From positions 11,944,408 to 12,008,407 of the forward strand of contig NC_135550.1 in assembly GCF_964340395.1 (NCBI RefSeq): a stretch of 64,000 bases of DNA. Direction: 5' to 3'. Positions within the stretch are counted from its first letter, which is position 1; each line of letters starts with the position of its first letter. The notes beneath the pieces were generated by a model, which was not told the DNA's origin, did not search any database, and worked only from the letters and a program-made list of their open reading frames with translations. The translations under genes were made by a program, and so were the position numbers. The DNA is from Glandiceps talaboti (lineage: Eukaryota > Hemichordata > Enteropneusta > Spengelidae). Shown in pieces: positions 32,905 to 45,300 of the stretch.

Positions 32905-33548
32905 CTTTCATCCAATCAGCGTTGTGTCGTTCGTACGTTGCGTCCCGGATGGAATGTCTGCATGACAACAACAAAATGTAAACACAGTGGCGTTACTACG
33001 GTAGTCATCTTTGCCCAGAACAGGGTTCGATAAACAATGCTTCGTTGGTACTCCTGTAATTATGCGATTATAACCGATATCTATTCACTATCGTAAATAT
33101 GGTAATTGGCAAATATGAACAGTGAAAACTTTGTGGTAAACATGACCAACGTTCGTCGGTTTTCATGGATGTATACGGTTAGTATTTATAAATGATTTTC
33201 TTTCTCTCTTTTTCCCCTTGTGACCAGAAATTTATAAAGTTCTTAATACTGAAAGTTGAATAATCGTAAAAATCAAGGCTTGTGTCTGTATTCAAGATTT
33301 CGATGTAATCAATAATTAAAGTTTTATACCAGATAAATAATTAAAGCTTAGAGAGACAGACAATGTGTTCGTACGACAAAATTAGCAGGAGTTCATGATT
33401 GTGCAATGTTTTGGTTCGCCAGAGCGTTGCATGAAAAACAAAAACATCGAACATACATAGAATGAAAGCGCGTCAACTCTGCGCGTCAGAATGCGCCAGT
33501 TGCGAAATTTGCTAGATATCAACAGCACACTCATTCGATATTCACTTC
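32905..33548. repeat. Duplicated CpG-bearing segment, copy 2
   Basis: Second copy of the 31772-32170 segment, about 1.1 kb downstream in the same orientation. Relative to copy 1 it carries about 200 extra bases (roughly 33190-33395) after TATACGG. It has a matching short frame from ATG at about 33143 beginning MTNVRRFSWMYTV. A palindromic CRE-like TGACGTCA lies between the copies at 32744-32751. Confidence 0.75.
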
Positions 33549-35115
33549 TTGAGATAAAATGTCCCAAGTCCACAATTTATAAATAGCTGACGTTTCGGAA
33601 ATAACCCTTCTATGACCTAATAGCCTACAACACTGCTGAAAGTGTAGGAAATCTTTAATTATAAGCCTAAATATTCGATATTCGTTTGTGGCATGTGTAG
33701 TGTTCGATCTTATATTTTATTGACGAATACAAAGTTGGAAGTAAGGTTTTAGAAACACTTCTTCTTTTTGTAAGACACACGTTGCTCTTTTAATAGTGTC
33801 TATCATTGACTTATAATATCACATACGTTATCAGGTTACTAGTATTACTTGAGAAAGAACCACAGGTGTAATTTTGTCACGTTTGATGTGTTAAAAAAAA
33901 GGCTGATACCCTGGGCTGATACGTGATACTATTGTCTGTGAAAAAGTTAAAAGTAAAGTCATCGTATAGAATATTCATATTACAGGATATGAAACTACTT
34001 GATGTTAGCTGGTCTGCCTAGCTTCTCAGTATGAAGATTTCACTCTAGTCCGCAGGGTTTGACTGACAATGAAATAAGGGAATACAAGCGATGAAGGAGT
34101 GGTTGACAGATGTACAATGCAGGAAATGGATTACTCTGTTGTTTCACAAAACAAATCGAATGTTGACCGGTCTGGTTTCACCATGGTGACAACATGATAC
34201 TGCATGAAATATTGCTGCAAACCTTACATTTCTAACTCAGATATATAGAGTCTGAGTGCTCTTCTTCATCGATGACTGACATACTAGGGTTACTTTAATA
34301 GAAAGATCAACCTCTTTTGTTTTTAGTACAACAAGAAGTAGGGTTTTGATCATGGCAACCCATGGCTTTCTCTCTGTGTGTGTATGTGTGTCTATAAGGA
34401 TAATGAACTGTTATACCGCCACCTAGAGGCCAGATGTAACGCCTTAATTGCTCATCTGATCACTGTCTTGAACAATCCACCTCAAGGGGAACATATCCCC
34501 GCAAAGTTTTACTGCAATTAGCACTGTGTTGTTTGACAATCACTTTATCCATACACATAAACAGGTATATACACACATAATCCATACACACACATATATA
34601 GACACATACACACACATACTTTCAAATGCTTACAGCACTACTGAACCTCATCAATCAAACAAACTTGAAAACCAAAAAAACCACTCTGCTCAGAACATAC
34701 TGTAAATGTTATATTTTATTCAAGAGTCTTGGAGTTAGGAAAGATAGATGTAAAGTTCATAATATACACTTGTCAGTCTTCATCCCAACCTCTATTTTAA
34801 GGCAATAGTTTACAAAGCGGTTTCCAAAAATCAACATATGTTAGTTGTTGTTTACTAAAAAAAATACCAGCGATGTCTAATATTATAGTGAATGAAATTC
34901 ATTACGACTTCTGTGACAAAACAACCATTAATTACAAGTGACCTATGACCTTAAATTTAAAAAAAGTGCATTGACCTCTGACCTTGAAATAATATTGAAT
35001 TACAGGATGGGGGTATACACATCAGGAAAAAAAAATGGAGTCGGGGTAATTCTAGGCACAGCATGCACTAACTGTTTATGACCAGGTAGGTCATCATCAA
35101 TGTTGAGATGCAAGT
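33549..35115. other. Intergenic, no gene seen
   Basis: No supported exon. A CA-rich, TACACACA-type run occurs near 34550-34620. Confidence 0.5.
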
Positions 35116-35147
35116 AAAAAAATTTGGATTTGCGTCCAAATTTTTTT
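35116..35147. repeat. Perfect short hairpin
   Basis: AAAAAAATTTGGA and TCCAAATTTTTTT are exact inverse copies separated by six bases, giving a 13-bp stem. The T-run on the 3' side makes it look like an intrinsic terminator, but in this genome it is more likely a chance or MITE-derived palindrome. Confidence 0.8.
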
Positions 35148-35977
35148 CACTCAGTGAGTCGATATTTTCATTTACAAATGGACACCAGAGTCTGTGAACA
35201 TTCATACAGGATACATCATGTAGTAATCACATTACCATCTCACTACAAATCTAAAAAGCCTTGAATATTTACCTCCTACAAAATTTCATAATTTTTGTCT
35301 CCGAGCAATGTCTAGAAGTACCCCTTGCGACAACCATACTGTTATACAACCTGATAATGATTAAAAGCAATTAATTAACAATGAAATAATGTGACTGTTT
35401 TCTATCTATCTATACCATGTGAAAATATTCCAAAAAATTATCTGAAAAATTGAGTATATGCACGACAACATGATTTAACTATACATAACACCAAGATACC
35501 TTAAAAACTATTAGACAAAGATTACAGTATTTTGATCTACGACATATCACAAAGGAGCACCATACTACGAAACATATCTCTATAACGTGTAGAACTACAC
35601 AACAAAGCTACAAATGAAACCCAACATATCGCTGTTTCTTAATTCTGAACTGTACTTGACTTGACTTGACTTGATTTGACTTGAACCAACACTGTACTTG
35701 TAGAAGCATACATACACATCACATACATGTATTTTAATTCTTGCACACTTCACATTATTGCTTACAAACTTGAACCGAAAACAAGACAGAGACTTATAGA
35801 GCAAACAAGACTGAATTAAAAGGAGGAGTACATGACCGACCTTTCAAGTCATTCTTTGGGATACACTGAATATAGGAAATATATCGTACAGATTGATGTG
35901 AAAGTGGACAGGAGTGTGGGGAAAGTTTTGGGAAATGAGGGGAGGTGCAAGTACCCAAACTTTGGTTGTAGGTGTGG

Positions 35978-37075
35978 GGGGGGGGGGGTATAGGAAGAGA
36001 GGGGTATAGGTAAGTAAGGGTAGATAGGGAAGTACTGTACATATGGGTAGGTGGTGTATAGGAATGGGCAAGTTACTGTAGTATGGGTGGGTGGGTAGGT
36101 AGGTAGGTAGGTGGATGGGTGGGTAGGGATAAAATAGGTAGATATGAGGTAAGTTAGTAAAGGGAGGTAAACGCAAGTGAGTAAGGATAGGTATGTGGGT
36201 AGGTTACAAAGGTGGGTGTGGGCGGGTAGGCAGGTATAAAGATATGGGAAAATTAATGAGGGTGCAAACATGGGTAGGTAGGTAGGTATGGGTAAGTTAG
36301 TAAGAGAAGGTGAGTAGTTAGGTATGGGTGGGTGGGTGGGTAGGTATGGGTAAGTTAGTATAGGGGTAGGTGGGTGGGTAAGTAGGTATGGGTAAATTAA
36401 TAAAGGTAGGTGGGTGGGTAGGTAGGTATGGGTAAGTTAGTATAGGTAGGTGGGAAAGATAGGTATGTATGGGTAAGTTTGTATAAGTAGATGTGTAGAT
36501 TAGTAAGGGTTGGTAAATATGGGTAAGTTAGTAAGAGGTGGTTGGGTGGGTAGGTAGGTAGGTATGGGTAAGTTAGTATGGGTAGATGGGAAAGATTGGA
36601 ATGGGTAAGTTTGTATAAGTAGATGTTTAGATTAGTAAGGGTTGGTAAGTATGGGTAAGTTAGTAAGAGGTGGTTGGGTGGGTAGGTAGGTATGGGTAAG
36701 TTAGTATGGGTAGGTGGGAAAGATTGGAATGGGTAAGTTTGTATAAGTAGATGTGTAGATTAGTAAGGGTTGGTAAGTATGGGTAAGTTAGTAAGAGTAT
36801 GGTACAGTATGGGTAGGTAGGTAGGTAGGTGGGTAGGTAGGTGGGTAGGTAGATGGTAGGTGTGGGTATAGTATGGGTAGATAGGTATGCCACGTAAATA
36901 AGTAACAACAGATGGGTAGATTAATAAAGGTGAGTAGATTGTGGACATTGGTATTAAGTAAATGTAGGTAGGTAAATATGTAGGTAGGTGAGGGTAGGCA
37001 TAAATAAGCGTGGGTTGGTTAGAGATAGGTAGGTATTGGTAAGTGAGTAAGGGTAGGTGAGAACAAAGACACACA
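35978..37075 (+). repeat. 1.1-kb G-rich minisatellite (GGGTAGGT-type)
   Basis: The plus strand is almost devoid of C and built of GGGTAGGT, GGGTGGGT and GGGTAAGTTAGTA words. A longer period of about 130 bases is visible (TAAGAGGTGGTTGGGTGGG near 36532 and again near 36663). GGGTGGGTGGGTGGG at 36326-36340 is a perfect G-quadruplex motif, with a second cluster of G3 tracts at 36084-36127. Minus-strand frames here are repeat artefacts. Confidence 0.95.
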
Positions 37076-37078
37076 GAG

Positions 37079-37082
<4 letters not shown>

Positions 37083-37152
<70 letters not shown>
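37083..37152 (+). repeat. (GA)n then (GACA)n microsatellite
   Basis: About 22 GA units run directly into about six GACA units. It adjoins the G-rich array, so purine strand asymmetry continues to 37152. Confidence 0.97.
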
Positions 37153-37154
<2 letters not shown>

Positions 37155-37649
37155 CCAAAAAGACACATAATATAGTTGATGTATCACCAAAGGGTCATGA
37201 TAACAAAAAACTTTTAAGTACATCAATATCATGAGACAGTAAATAAACACTTGTCAATTGCACCTAATATATTACACCAGGTGTTATCCGACAACCTTAC
37301 ATGTACACATAACAAGTGGTATCTTTATATACCACTGAGTCAGCTACACAATACAACTGTCATATGAGAAAGTTTTTAGCACACTGACAAAATAAAACAA
37401 CAAAATAAATTACATACAATGGCAGCGTTAAAATCATCCACATGGTACGGTAAATCCAGTCAGCTGATGTACAATTTGTTTATCTCTAATAGTAACGTCT
37501 GTGTGCGTGTACATACAAACGCGCACACGCACGCATGGATGTATGTAATGTATAATTATACATACATTCGTACATTGACAATGAAAGTCGTATATGCCTT
37601 CAGTCTCAGAAATAAATGTCTCAAACTTTTGTTGTAACACTGTTCTCAA

Positions 37650-37880
37650 ACCAATTCTCAGTATAAAGAAAGAAAAAAAAATGGGGATCACCGAACAAGT
37701 TTTTGATATAGAAGTCAAATTGTAATCAAAATAAGAATCCAATATGGCCGCCAAATACTGTGTATAGGAAAAGAATAGATTGTCAAATTCATTGAAACAG
37801 GACAGTGAACCCCTAAACTTGTTTTCAATATTTCAAAGAAGATAAGGAACAATGTATTCATACAGAAAAGTTTGGAGAGA
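37650..37880 (+). repeat. Dispersed ~250-bp repeat, copy B
   Basis: Same ordered words as copy A at 21655-21925: TTCTCAGT, GGGGATCACC, CAATATGGCCGCC, AATATTTCAAAG and AAAAGTTTGGAGAG. Confidence 0.6.
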
Positions 37881-38442
37881 TTTTCAGAACTTTGGTTTTC
37901 GCGGAAATTGGTCCCTATTAAGGTGCATACTACCTTAATAATCAGAAAATACAAAACTTTGGGAACTCTGAGTAAATTCTATATCATTAACCATACTGGT
38001 ACGTTTGTGTGCGATTATTGCAGACACTGATTCAAGCTGCACAACAGCTGACTGGAGATACACGTAAAACAAAGAGTACAAAAAAACGAAAAACAACAAT
38101 ATCTCGACATAAAAAGTAGCATCTCTTGCATAAAAACATTTTTACAAATAACAAAAATAATCTCGCATTAAAACAACACAGATTTTTGCTTTAAATAAGG
38201 TTTTCAAGACATCTCTCTCTTATATAACACAAAAATATACACTTTCACTTTCTCTTTTTTTTTATACAAACTTACAACTTTACATACGGTACTTACAAAA
38301 AATCTTCCATACAAAAGTTATACACTATATTACAAACTCAAAATTGCAGCATACATACAAAAAATCTTATATACATCCTTTCATACAAAGAAATTGGCAT
38401 ACTCTGTAAATATATATGTACAGTATATCACTTAGTCGGTGA

Positions 38443-38527
38443 GGTACGCCATGACGGGGCGCCCTCACACATCAGTGAACCTCAGGCCGTTGAGGGCGCT
38501 GTGACATGATGTACCTTACAGTCTATA
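38443..38527. mobile_element. MITE-like element with GCGCCCTCAC terminus, copy 2
   Basis: GGTACGCCATGACGGGGCGC then CCTCAC faces TTGAGGGCGCTGTGACATGATGTACC. The inverted ends share the ATGAC-GGCGCCCTCA core with the copy at 28118-28243, but the centre is shorter. The whole element is about 85 bases. Confidence 0.7.
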
Positions 38528-40599
38528 TATCATCACTTATAAATAAAATCATTTGCACAATTCATCTCATAAAAGTATTTCTTTGGTTTTAAAACACAAA
38601 TAAATAAAAATATAGGAATCTCACTGGCGTGTTGTGTTTACTGGTACAATCATTTTTCATTGTCTTTGAAATATTTCATTTTTTACAAAAAAATATTAGT
38701 TTTCCAAATTTTAATATATCCATTTCATATTGCATCAGTTTCTTTTTAATATTATTGGTCATTTTAAACAAGTTTTTAAATGTAGCAGTTACAAATTGGC
38801 ATTAAATATGAAATTTACATTTTTCAGCATTTGATTCAAATATCTCAATATAGTACAAAAATTTCCAGTTTAAAAAAATACATGTTCAGTTTTAGTTTCT
38901 TCTTGAATCCATTTTTTTCTCTCTCGAATTTCAGTTTAACTGCATTAATAGCATTTCATATATTTTTTTTATAATTTCAAATAATCAATTCATCTTGCTC
39001 CTAAATGACGTTGACCAGTTACAAACCATGAGAAATTAAAAAAACAAAAAAACAAAATTGGACACAGGACAGACGTGTATTGCACAACTCTGTACATAAC
39101 CCTTTGAGGCCATTTTTTTTTTTAAAACATAATTCTGACATATATTTTGTGTGAAATCCAACATTGGCACAATTGAAAGAGTTGCATACATATTTTAGTG
39201 TTCTTTTAATACATACTGTCATGTCCTTCATAAAAAAAAAGTGTTACTAAGAAAACTAAGAAAGCAATTTACAACACGCGTCTCTATATCAAATACACAA
39301 GTCAGCTGGCCAAATTTGTCATAATTCAAAATATTCTCGTATTTAGATTTTCTGTAAACATTTTTCTTTTTCAGTATTTCAGTAGTAAATGTGTAAAAGA
39401 AACGACTTGAATTTTTTTTTTTTTGACTAGTTTGCAAAACTCAGCTGCATTTTTTGAAGAAAATCTGAAAAGTTTGTTGAGTATGTTTTGCCCGATTGTC
39501 ATACTTAAATGTTGGAAACATTCCTGGTTTGGCCAACTGGCTTGTGCAAATGATAAAACTAAAAACTGATAGATTCATCGTTGTGTATCCATCACTCAAA
39601 CATCGTAATAAATTACAGGAGTGTAGTAGATACTCGTGACCGTAATGAGTGATTACAGTGCACGCAACAACGAATCTCTCAGTCTCGTGATCAAGAACGT
39701 TGTAAATTTCTACCAAACAGCAATCAATAATTCAGCTGCTCAGATTACAATGCAAATAATTTAGTCAGTATCATCAGATATGGCAATTACACCGTGTTTT
39801 TTGTCATGTTTTGATGAGCTACAACACATATGTGGAGACTAAAAAATCTCAGCTCATTATTGGCACACATAATACATACACCATGAACCACACACGTTCA
39901 ATGGTTTCAGAGTCCTTTTCGTCAGACCACAAACTTAGTCACTTAGACATTTTTAAAAGGTGTGAGCCACTGTATCATAAGTGGATGCAAGGTGTTAATA
40001 AATAATAACATAATCATATTGTTAAGTGATATACATCTATCAAACTATAGAAACTCTTCAGATTTCCTTGTATTTGTTGGTAGACTCTCTCACAGCCTCG
40101 GGAGCGTCGCTAGCAGAAAGTGGCTGTTTTGTCTGTACTGATATCTACTGCATACTTCTACTCTATACCTAATATCCTTGTACTGAGTACGCCCTCATTG
40201 ACTACATAGAACTAACCATTCCTTGATGAGTTATTGCGACCTGTCGTGTTATTGCGACGCTTCCGACAACATGTACGCGGTAGATATCGATCCATACAAA
40301 ACAGCCGCATTCTGCTGGCCGATGCTCCCAAGGCTGTTAGAGTCTAATTTGTTTGGTCCCACAAAATCTGGTTATTTTGAGTTTCTACACACTCAATCGT
40401 CATCATAAACTCACTTCAACTTGTATGACATCACACGCCATTGAGTTCAACATAATGTCATTCATAAAGCAAATACTTGTACTCATTAACATACACGAGT
40501 TGTGACATTCACACACTGCAGCCACACACAACCGTATATAAAAAAGGTCTCTTGCATACCAAAACAGCTATGTACATTATTTTCAACATATCTCACTAT
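38528..40599. other. AT-rich stretch, no gene seen
   Basis: Rich in A/T runs of 6-10 bases. Short frames here resemble nothing known. Some of it could be a long 3' untranslated region of the KASH gene (minus strand), which sequence alone cannot decide. Confidence 0.4.
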
Positions 40600-41480
40600 G
40601 AAGTAATCATACTGTCATTCACTTTCCCAACAGCTATCAATTTAGTACAACTGCCATTCACTTTTTGCTTGTGGTCATGGACTTATTCCAATAGCCATTT
40701 ACTTTTTTTTTCAAATCATGGCATTTACTTTTTCCCCCAAACTGCCATTCAGTTTCACTAACTGCCGTTCACTTTTTCCAAGTGCCATTCATTTTGTACA
40801 ACCACAATTAACTTCTTTGTGTAGTCATGGACTTAACCCAACTGCAGTTCAATAAGTATGCATCCAACTGCAATGGGGCTTATTCTTACTGCCATTCACT
40901 AATTCCAACTGTAATGGACTTATTGTTACTGCCATTCACTTTTTTCAAACTCTAATGGACTTATTGTTACTGCCATTCACTTTGTTTTGAACTGGCATTC
41001 ACTTATTCCAACTGTAATGGACTTACTCTTACTGCCATTCACTTCTTTGAATAGGCATTCACTAATTTCAACTGTAATGGGCTTATTGTTACTGCCATTC
41101 ACTTTTTTTCAAACTGGCATTTACTTATTTCAACTGTAATGGACTTACTCTTACTGCCATTCACTTCTTTGAATAGGCATTCACTTATTTCAACTGTAAT
41201 GGGCTTATTGTTACTGCCATTCACTTTTTTTTTCAAACTGGCATTCACTTATTTCAACTGTAATGGGCTTATTGTTACTGCCATTCACATTTTTATCGCA
41301 TTCCCTTATTTCAACTGTAATGGACTTATTCTTACTGCCATTCACCATTCTAACTGGCATTCATTTATTCAACAGCTGTGGACATTCTCACTGCCATTCA
41401 TTTTTTTTTCAAACTGCCATTCACTAATTCAAACTGCCATTCATTTATTCAACAGTCGAGGACTTATTCTTACTACCGTT
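40600..41480. repeat. ~60-bp degenerate tandem array (GCCATTCACTT-type)
   Basis: Units of the type ACTGCCATTCACTTTTTTCA plus ACTGGCATTCACTTATTTCA and ACTGTAATGGGCTTATTGTT recur about every 60 bases between 40870 and 41400, with simpler ACTGCCATTCA fragments on both sides. It lies just downstream of the KASH stop codon and may be in its 3' untranslated region. Confidence 0.85.
41444..41449 (-). terminator. Candidate polyadenylation signal of the KASH gene
   Basis: AATAAA on the minus strand, about 290 bases past the stop; another is at 41364-41369. Both sit in the tandem array, so the assignment is weak. Confidence 0.25.
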
Positions 41481-41738
41481 CATACACATTCAACATTTCC
41501 ACACTTGTTACTTAATGTTCCTACTCACAGTTAGTTCATAAGTTCAGTACGTCAAGTTCATTTCACTATCTGTCTTCTTAATACATGTAAACCATAGAAT
41601 AGCAGAGTTATATCATAGTCCAAACGTAGAAAAAGACAAAAAATATTTTCAAACTACAACCGTTAGATTATTAATATTGTATCGACTTAATCATTAAATG
41701 TATAATAATAATAAAGTTCATTATTATCCAGTTTTTTT

Positions 41739-41936
41739 TCAGACTGGAGGAGGCCCTTTGACATATTTGAGGACAGGTTCCCAGGACAAACTACTGAACA
41801 ATAGTTTGTCTCTCAGGGAAACACTGCACTCACCTTCTAGGTTTTCTATCACTGTTGGTAATATGACGACCAGTAGTAGAAAGACCATTAACATTAGGTG
41901 TATCGGGATTGCCAGACAAAATACACGACGACAGAA
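41739..41936 (-). other. KASH domain
   Basis: The last 65 residues start FCRRVFCLAIPIHLMLMVFL (basic anchor, then the span running to VVILP), followed by a luminal tail containing ECSVSLRD, LSWEPVLKYVKG and the terminal PPPV. In nesprin-1 and -2 the layout is RRVL, Leu-rich span, luminal Cys, then MLRY-x-N-GPPP-T or -L. The Cys here is 28 residues before the C-terminus rather than 23, a five-residue longer spacer. In the known family the tail inserts into SUN trimers and the Cys can form a disulfide with SUN. Confidence 0.93.
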
Positions 41937-42308
41937 CGACTGTTGCGAGGAGCTGCTGCTGCTGCTGCTGCAATGACTTACTTCTGCGTCACTCTCTACG
42001 CTATCGTTGCTGACCAAATTCAGATCGGTTTGCTGCGATCTATTCATTGAATCCTGGACATCACCAGAATCAACATCTGAAGAACACATGTTGTTCACTG
42101 CGTCATGAACACCATCATGGCTGGCTGGCCACTTCTCCTGGCTTAGTTCTGCCTTTACCCGATCTCCACCAAAACCACTATCTGACGACAATTCTCTCAT
42201 CAACTCTTTAGGTGCCATGGTCACTGCTACTTTACATGACCTCTGACATGTAAGCGGAGTTGAAGTATGTGGTGGGCTACACACATCCAAATAGTCTATT
42301 TCACTTAT
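41739..42308 (-). CDS. KASH gene exon 9: Ser-rich stretch, membrane span, KASH peptide
   Basis: Acceptor TCATTTCCAG, 189 codons, TGA at 41739-41741. It begins ISEIDYLDVCSPPHTSTPL, continues through SSDSGFGGDRVKAE and a poly-Ser run coded by a CTG/CAG repeat (41948-41971 on the plus strand), and ends in the KASH domain. Confidence 0.92.
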   Translation of the reverse strand: MSEIDYLDVCSPPHTSTPLTCQRSCKVAVTMAPKELMRELSSDSGFGGDRVKAELSQEKWPASHDGVHDAVNNMCSSDVDSGDVQDSMNRSQQTDLNLVSNDSVESDAEVSHCSSSSSSSSQQSFCRRVFCLAIPIHLMLMVFLLLVVILPTVIENLEGECSVSLRDKLLFSSLSWEPVLKYVKGPPPV

Positions 42309-45300
42309 CTGGAAATGACACAAAATGAAGAAGACATTTAATATTACACTACATAACGTATGTTGTAGCAATGAAAATATTACCTGTATCCATCATCCAC
42401 ACAGCATTTACAAAGGTATGCTAAATAAGACCCTGTGCAATAACAAACTATTACATTCATCTATTTCTTACATGTATAAAAATTATCATCTAGACTGCTT
42501 GATTTGTACAGTTTTAACACATATATGTACAGATGTTCTCAGCCAAAATAAAGATTTTGAAATATTCTTGGTGTTTTGGACTTGAATTCTGTAAGTGAAC
42601 CTCAATAAAGAGTTGGACATATGATAAGCAAAGACAACAGTGGGATCAATGTTTTTAGTTTTTACTTCATGTGATTGCCATGGCGATGATTTATAAAGTC
42701 ACAAGTTCAACTACAGACACTAGAAGGGCCAATGTCAATGGTTATCGACATGTGACTGTCAGTTTGCTACCTCACCTTTGAAAATCTACCACTGTCTTGC
42801 AGTCCATCCTCACTGCCTTCCTCACATTCTTGAGAGTTAACGCTTGGTAAGGTAGTAAACATCACAAAGTCTTCACTCCAGTCTTCATCTTGCTCCCCAT
42901 CATCAGCATCAAACCATTCCTCCATATATTCTCCCTCCTCCTTGTCATCATCACCACCTTCCACATCATCATCATCAGCACCGTCCTTACATACTTCTTC
43001 ATCACTGTCACTGCCTTCATAGCTGGCGCTAACATCCAAGTCAGACGGTTCGGCTCTACGGTGATTTGACCACTCCATTCCAAAACTGGTGTCACTATCA
43101 AAACTGATTAGTTCAATAGAGAGGTGGCCAATTTTACGGTGGTACGTTGATGTCTTATTGTTGTCACACTTCGTAGGAAGACAATCTAAATATGAAGCTC
43201 CAAATTCTTCCTGTAGACTCTGGCAGTCCACACTAGACACATCAGCTATAAATCCACTCCCATCACCTTGAATCACTCTTGGAATGGTTTTCACCAGCTT
43301 GGCATGCGATTCGTGGATCTTGTCCGTCAGCTGACCATTCACACAGGCTTCAGCCAACTCAGATATGTAGTCGCAGAACTGGGGTGAGGCGCTCACATGG
43401 CATAAGCCACTGCTTTCACACCTTGCTTCAAGGTCGACATCTACAGATGTCTCTGGTATCTTGTAAGGAGTATCATCCAAAGCATCCTCCTCCCTTTCTT
43501 CATCACCTTTTTCATCATCATCATCATCATCTGTATCATTCCTCTCAGAAGGTTGACTTTCTACATCTCCATGACTGAGTGAAGATGTCAACTCTGTGAT
43601 GTGTTCAAACTCTTCACCATCAAAATCTAGCCTCTGCACTTGAGCAATATTTACATCACCATCATTAGTCACTGTTGTCCAATCAAACACATTACCACTA
43701 CAGCTGTCAGCCAGACTGGACCATTCACTTGTTTGAGAATGATTACTTCTATTCACGTCTTCGTCGATAGAGTTGAAATGAGACTGATAGCCTTGACCAT
43801 CATGTTTTGATTCATCATCATCATCGCAGTCTGACTTTCCTGCTTCTCTTGTCACCATGGAGTCTTCCTCACTAACTCCTTCACTATTCTCAGGATCTTT
43901 GGCTGCAACTGCAATGGATTTCACATCGTCTGTGGCTGCAACTGTAACTGCAATGGATTCAATGTAGTCTGTGGCTGCAACTGTCACTGCAATGGGTTCT
44001 ACATCATCTCTGTCCGCACCTATAATTGCACTGGATTCGACATCATCTGTGGCTGCAACTGTAACTGCAATGGACTCAACACGACTTGTTTGTAGCTGGT
44101 AGACGGTTGCTTCACAATTCTGCTCATCATCTCCTTCTGTGATATGAGGTGTTTCCATATCCACCGATTGCTGACAATTCCCACGATACTCATCTCCACT
44201 CACAGACTGACAACCATTCATCTCCAGCCACTCTTCAGTGCTTTGACCACTATTTGCATATCCAGTATCCACTACGGAATTCAACGCACTCTTTGTACAC
44301 GGAGGTTGTGGTGCACGAAATCTAGGGGTAGTCCAAGGACTTACACTTGGTGAGTTAGGTGTTTTGGGTGTTTTAGGATATTCAAATTGATTTGTGCTAT
44401 TGACAAGTGGTGGACACATCCCATCATTGTCTTCCTCATCATCTGGATGGTCAACAATTGATATTGTGGCTTCCAGTGGTGCCCTTGGAGTTGATAGCAC
44501 TGAGTACAACACTTTCCCTTCTTCGGTTGGAGTTCTGGGTTCGAAAGGCGTTCTAGGAGTTGATAACAGAGGGTATATCACCATCCCTTCTTCAGCTGGA
44601 GTTCCTGGTGTTCTCGGAGTTGATAGCAGTGGGTAAATCACCATCCTATCTTCAGCTGGTGTTCTTGGAGTTGGGCACTCTCTATATACTGACACACCTT
44701 CCACTTTCAGCTTGTTTTCACTGCTTTCACAGGGTTGTGGAAAACAGAATACCTTCCCCATACACCTGCCATCAACAGTTTCACCATCAGTACATTCTAC
44801 TTTTATGCATGGAACGGTTTCAGTGATACGTATCACTTCCTTATTCTCTTCTAATACTTCCTTCTCGTCAGCTTGACTACTTTCAGTAAGTGATGGAAAA
44901 AACTTGGACATCCTCCTTGTTTCATCACTGCCTGCGTTGATGTCATCTCTGGTAGTTAAAGATGGAAACAGCCTCCTCTTTCTGCTTGTTTTGCTACTGG
45001 CGTGCAGCTTTATCAAATGATCTTCCTCATTACCGTGACCACCATCAGCACTTGTAGTCTGCATCAATATCAAGTTATCATCTTTGTCACCATGACTACC
45101 CTCAGAGCTACTCGTCTGCATCATTATCAAATCATCTTCATCGTCGCCCTCAGAGAATCGTCTGATTTTCTCCCTCTCGTCATTTAGAATCTCATTCTGT
45201 AAATTCAACTCGTCTCCAGATCTCATGTCAATCGTTGACATTTCATCAAATATCTGAGCCTTAGCTCGATTGATCTCGGCAGCAACTTGCTGAAACTGAG

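Noticed and set aside
35116-35147. Intrinsic (rho-independent) terminator
   Set aside because: The stem is A/T-only and the host is a eukaryote, where such hairpins do not end pol II transcription.
35794-37250. Several Pro/Tyr/Thr-rich minus-strand frames (YLPTYLPTHP-type)
   Set aside because: They are translations of the G-rich array and the GA/GACA runs, overlapping in different frames, with no domain or splice signal.
41139-41534. 131-codon plus-strand frame LLPFTFF-type
   Set aside because: Covers the ~60-bp tandem array next to the KASH stop; the repeat explains the open frame.
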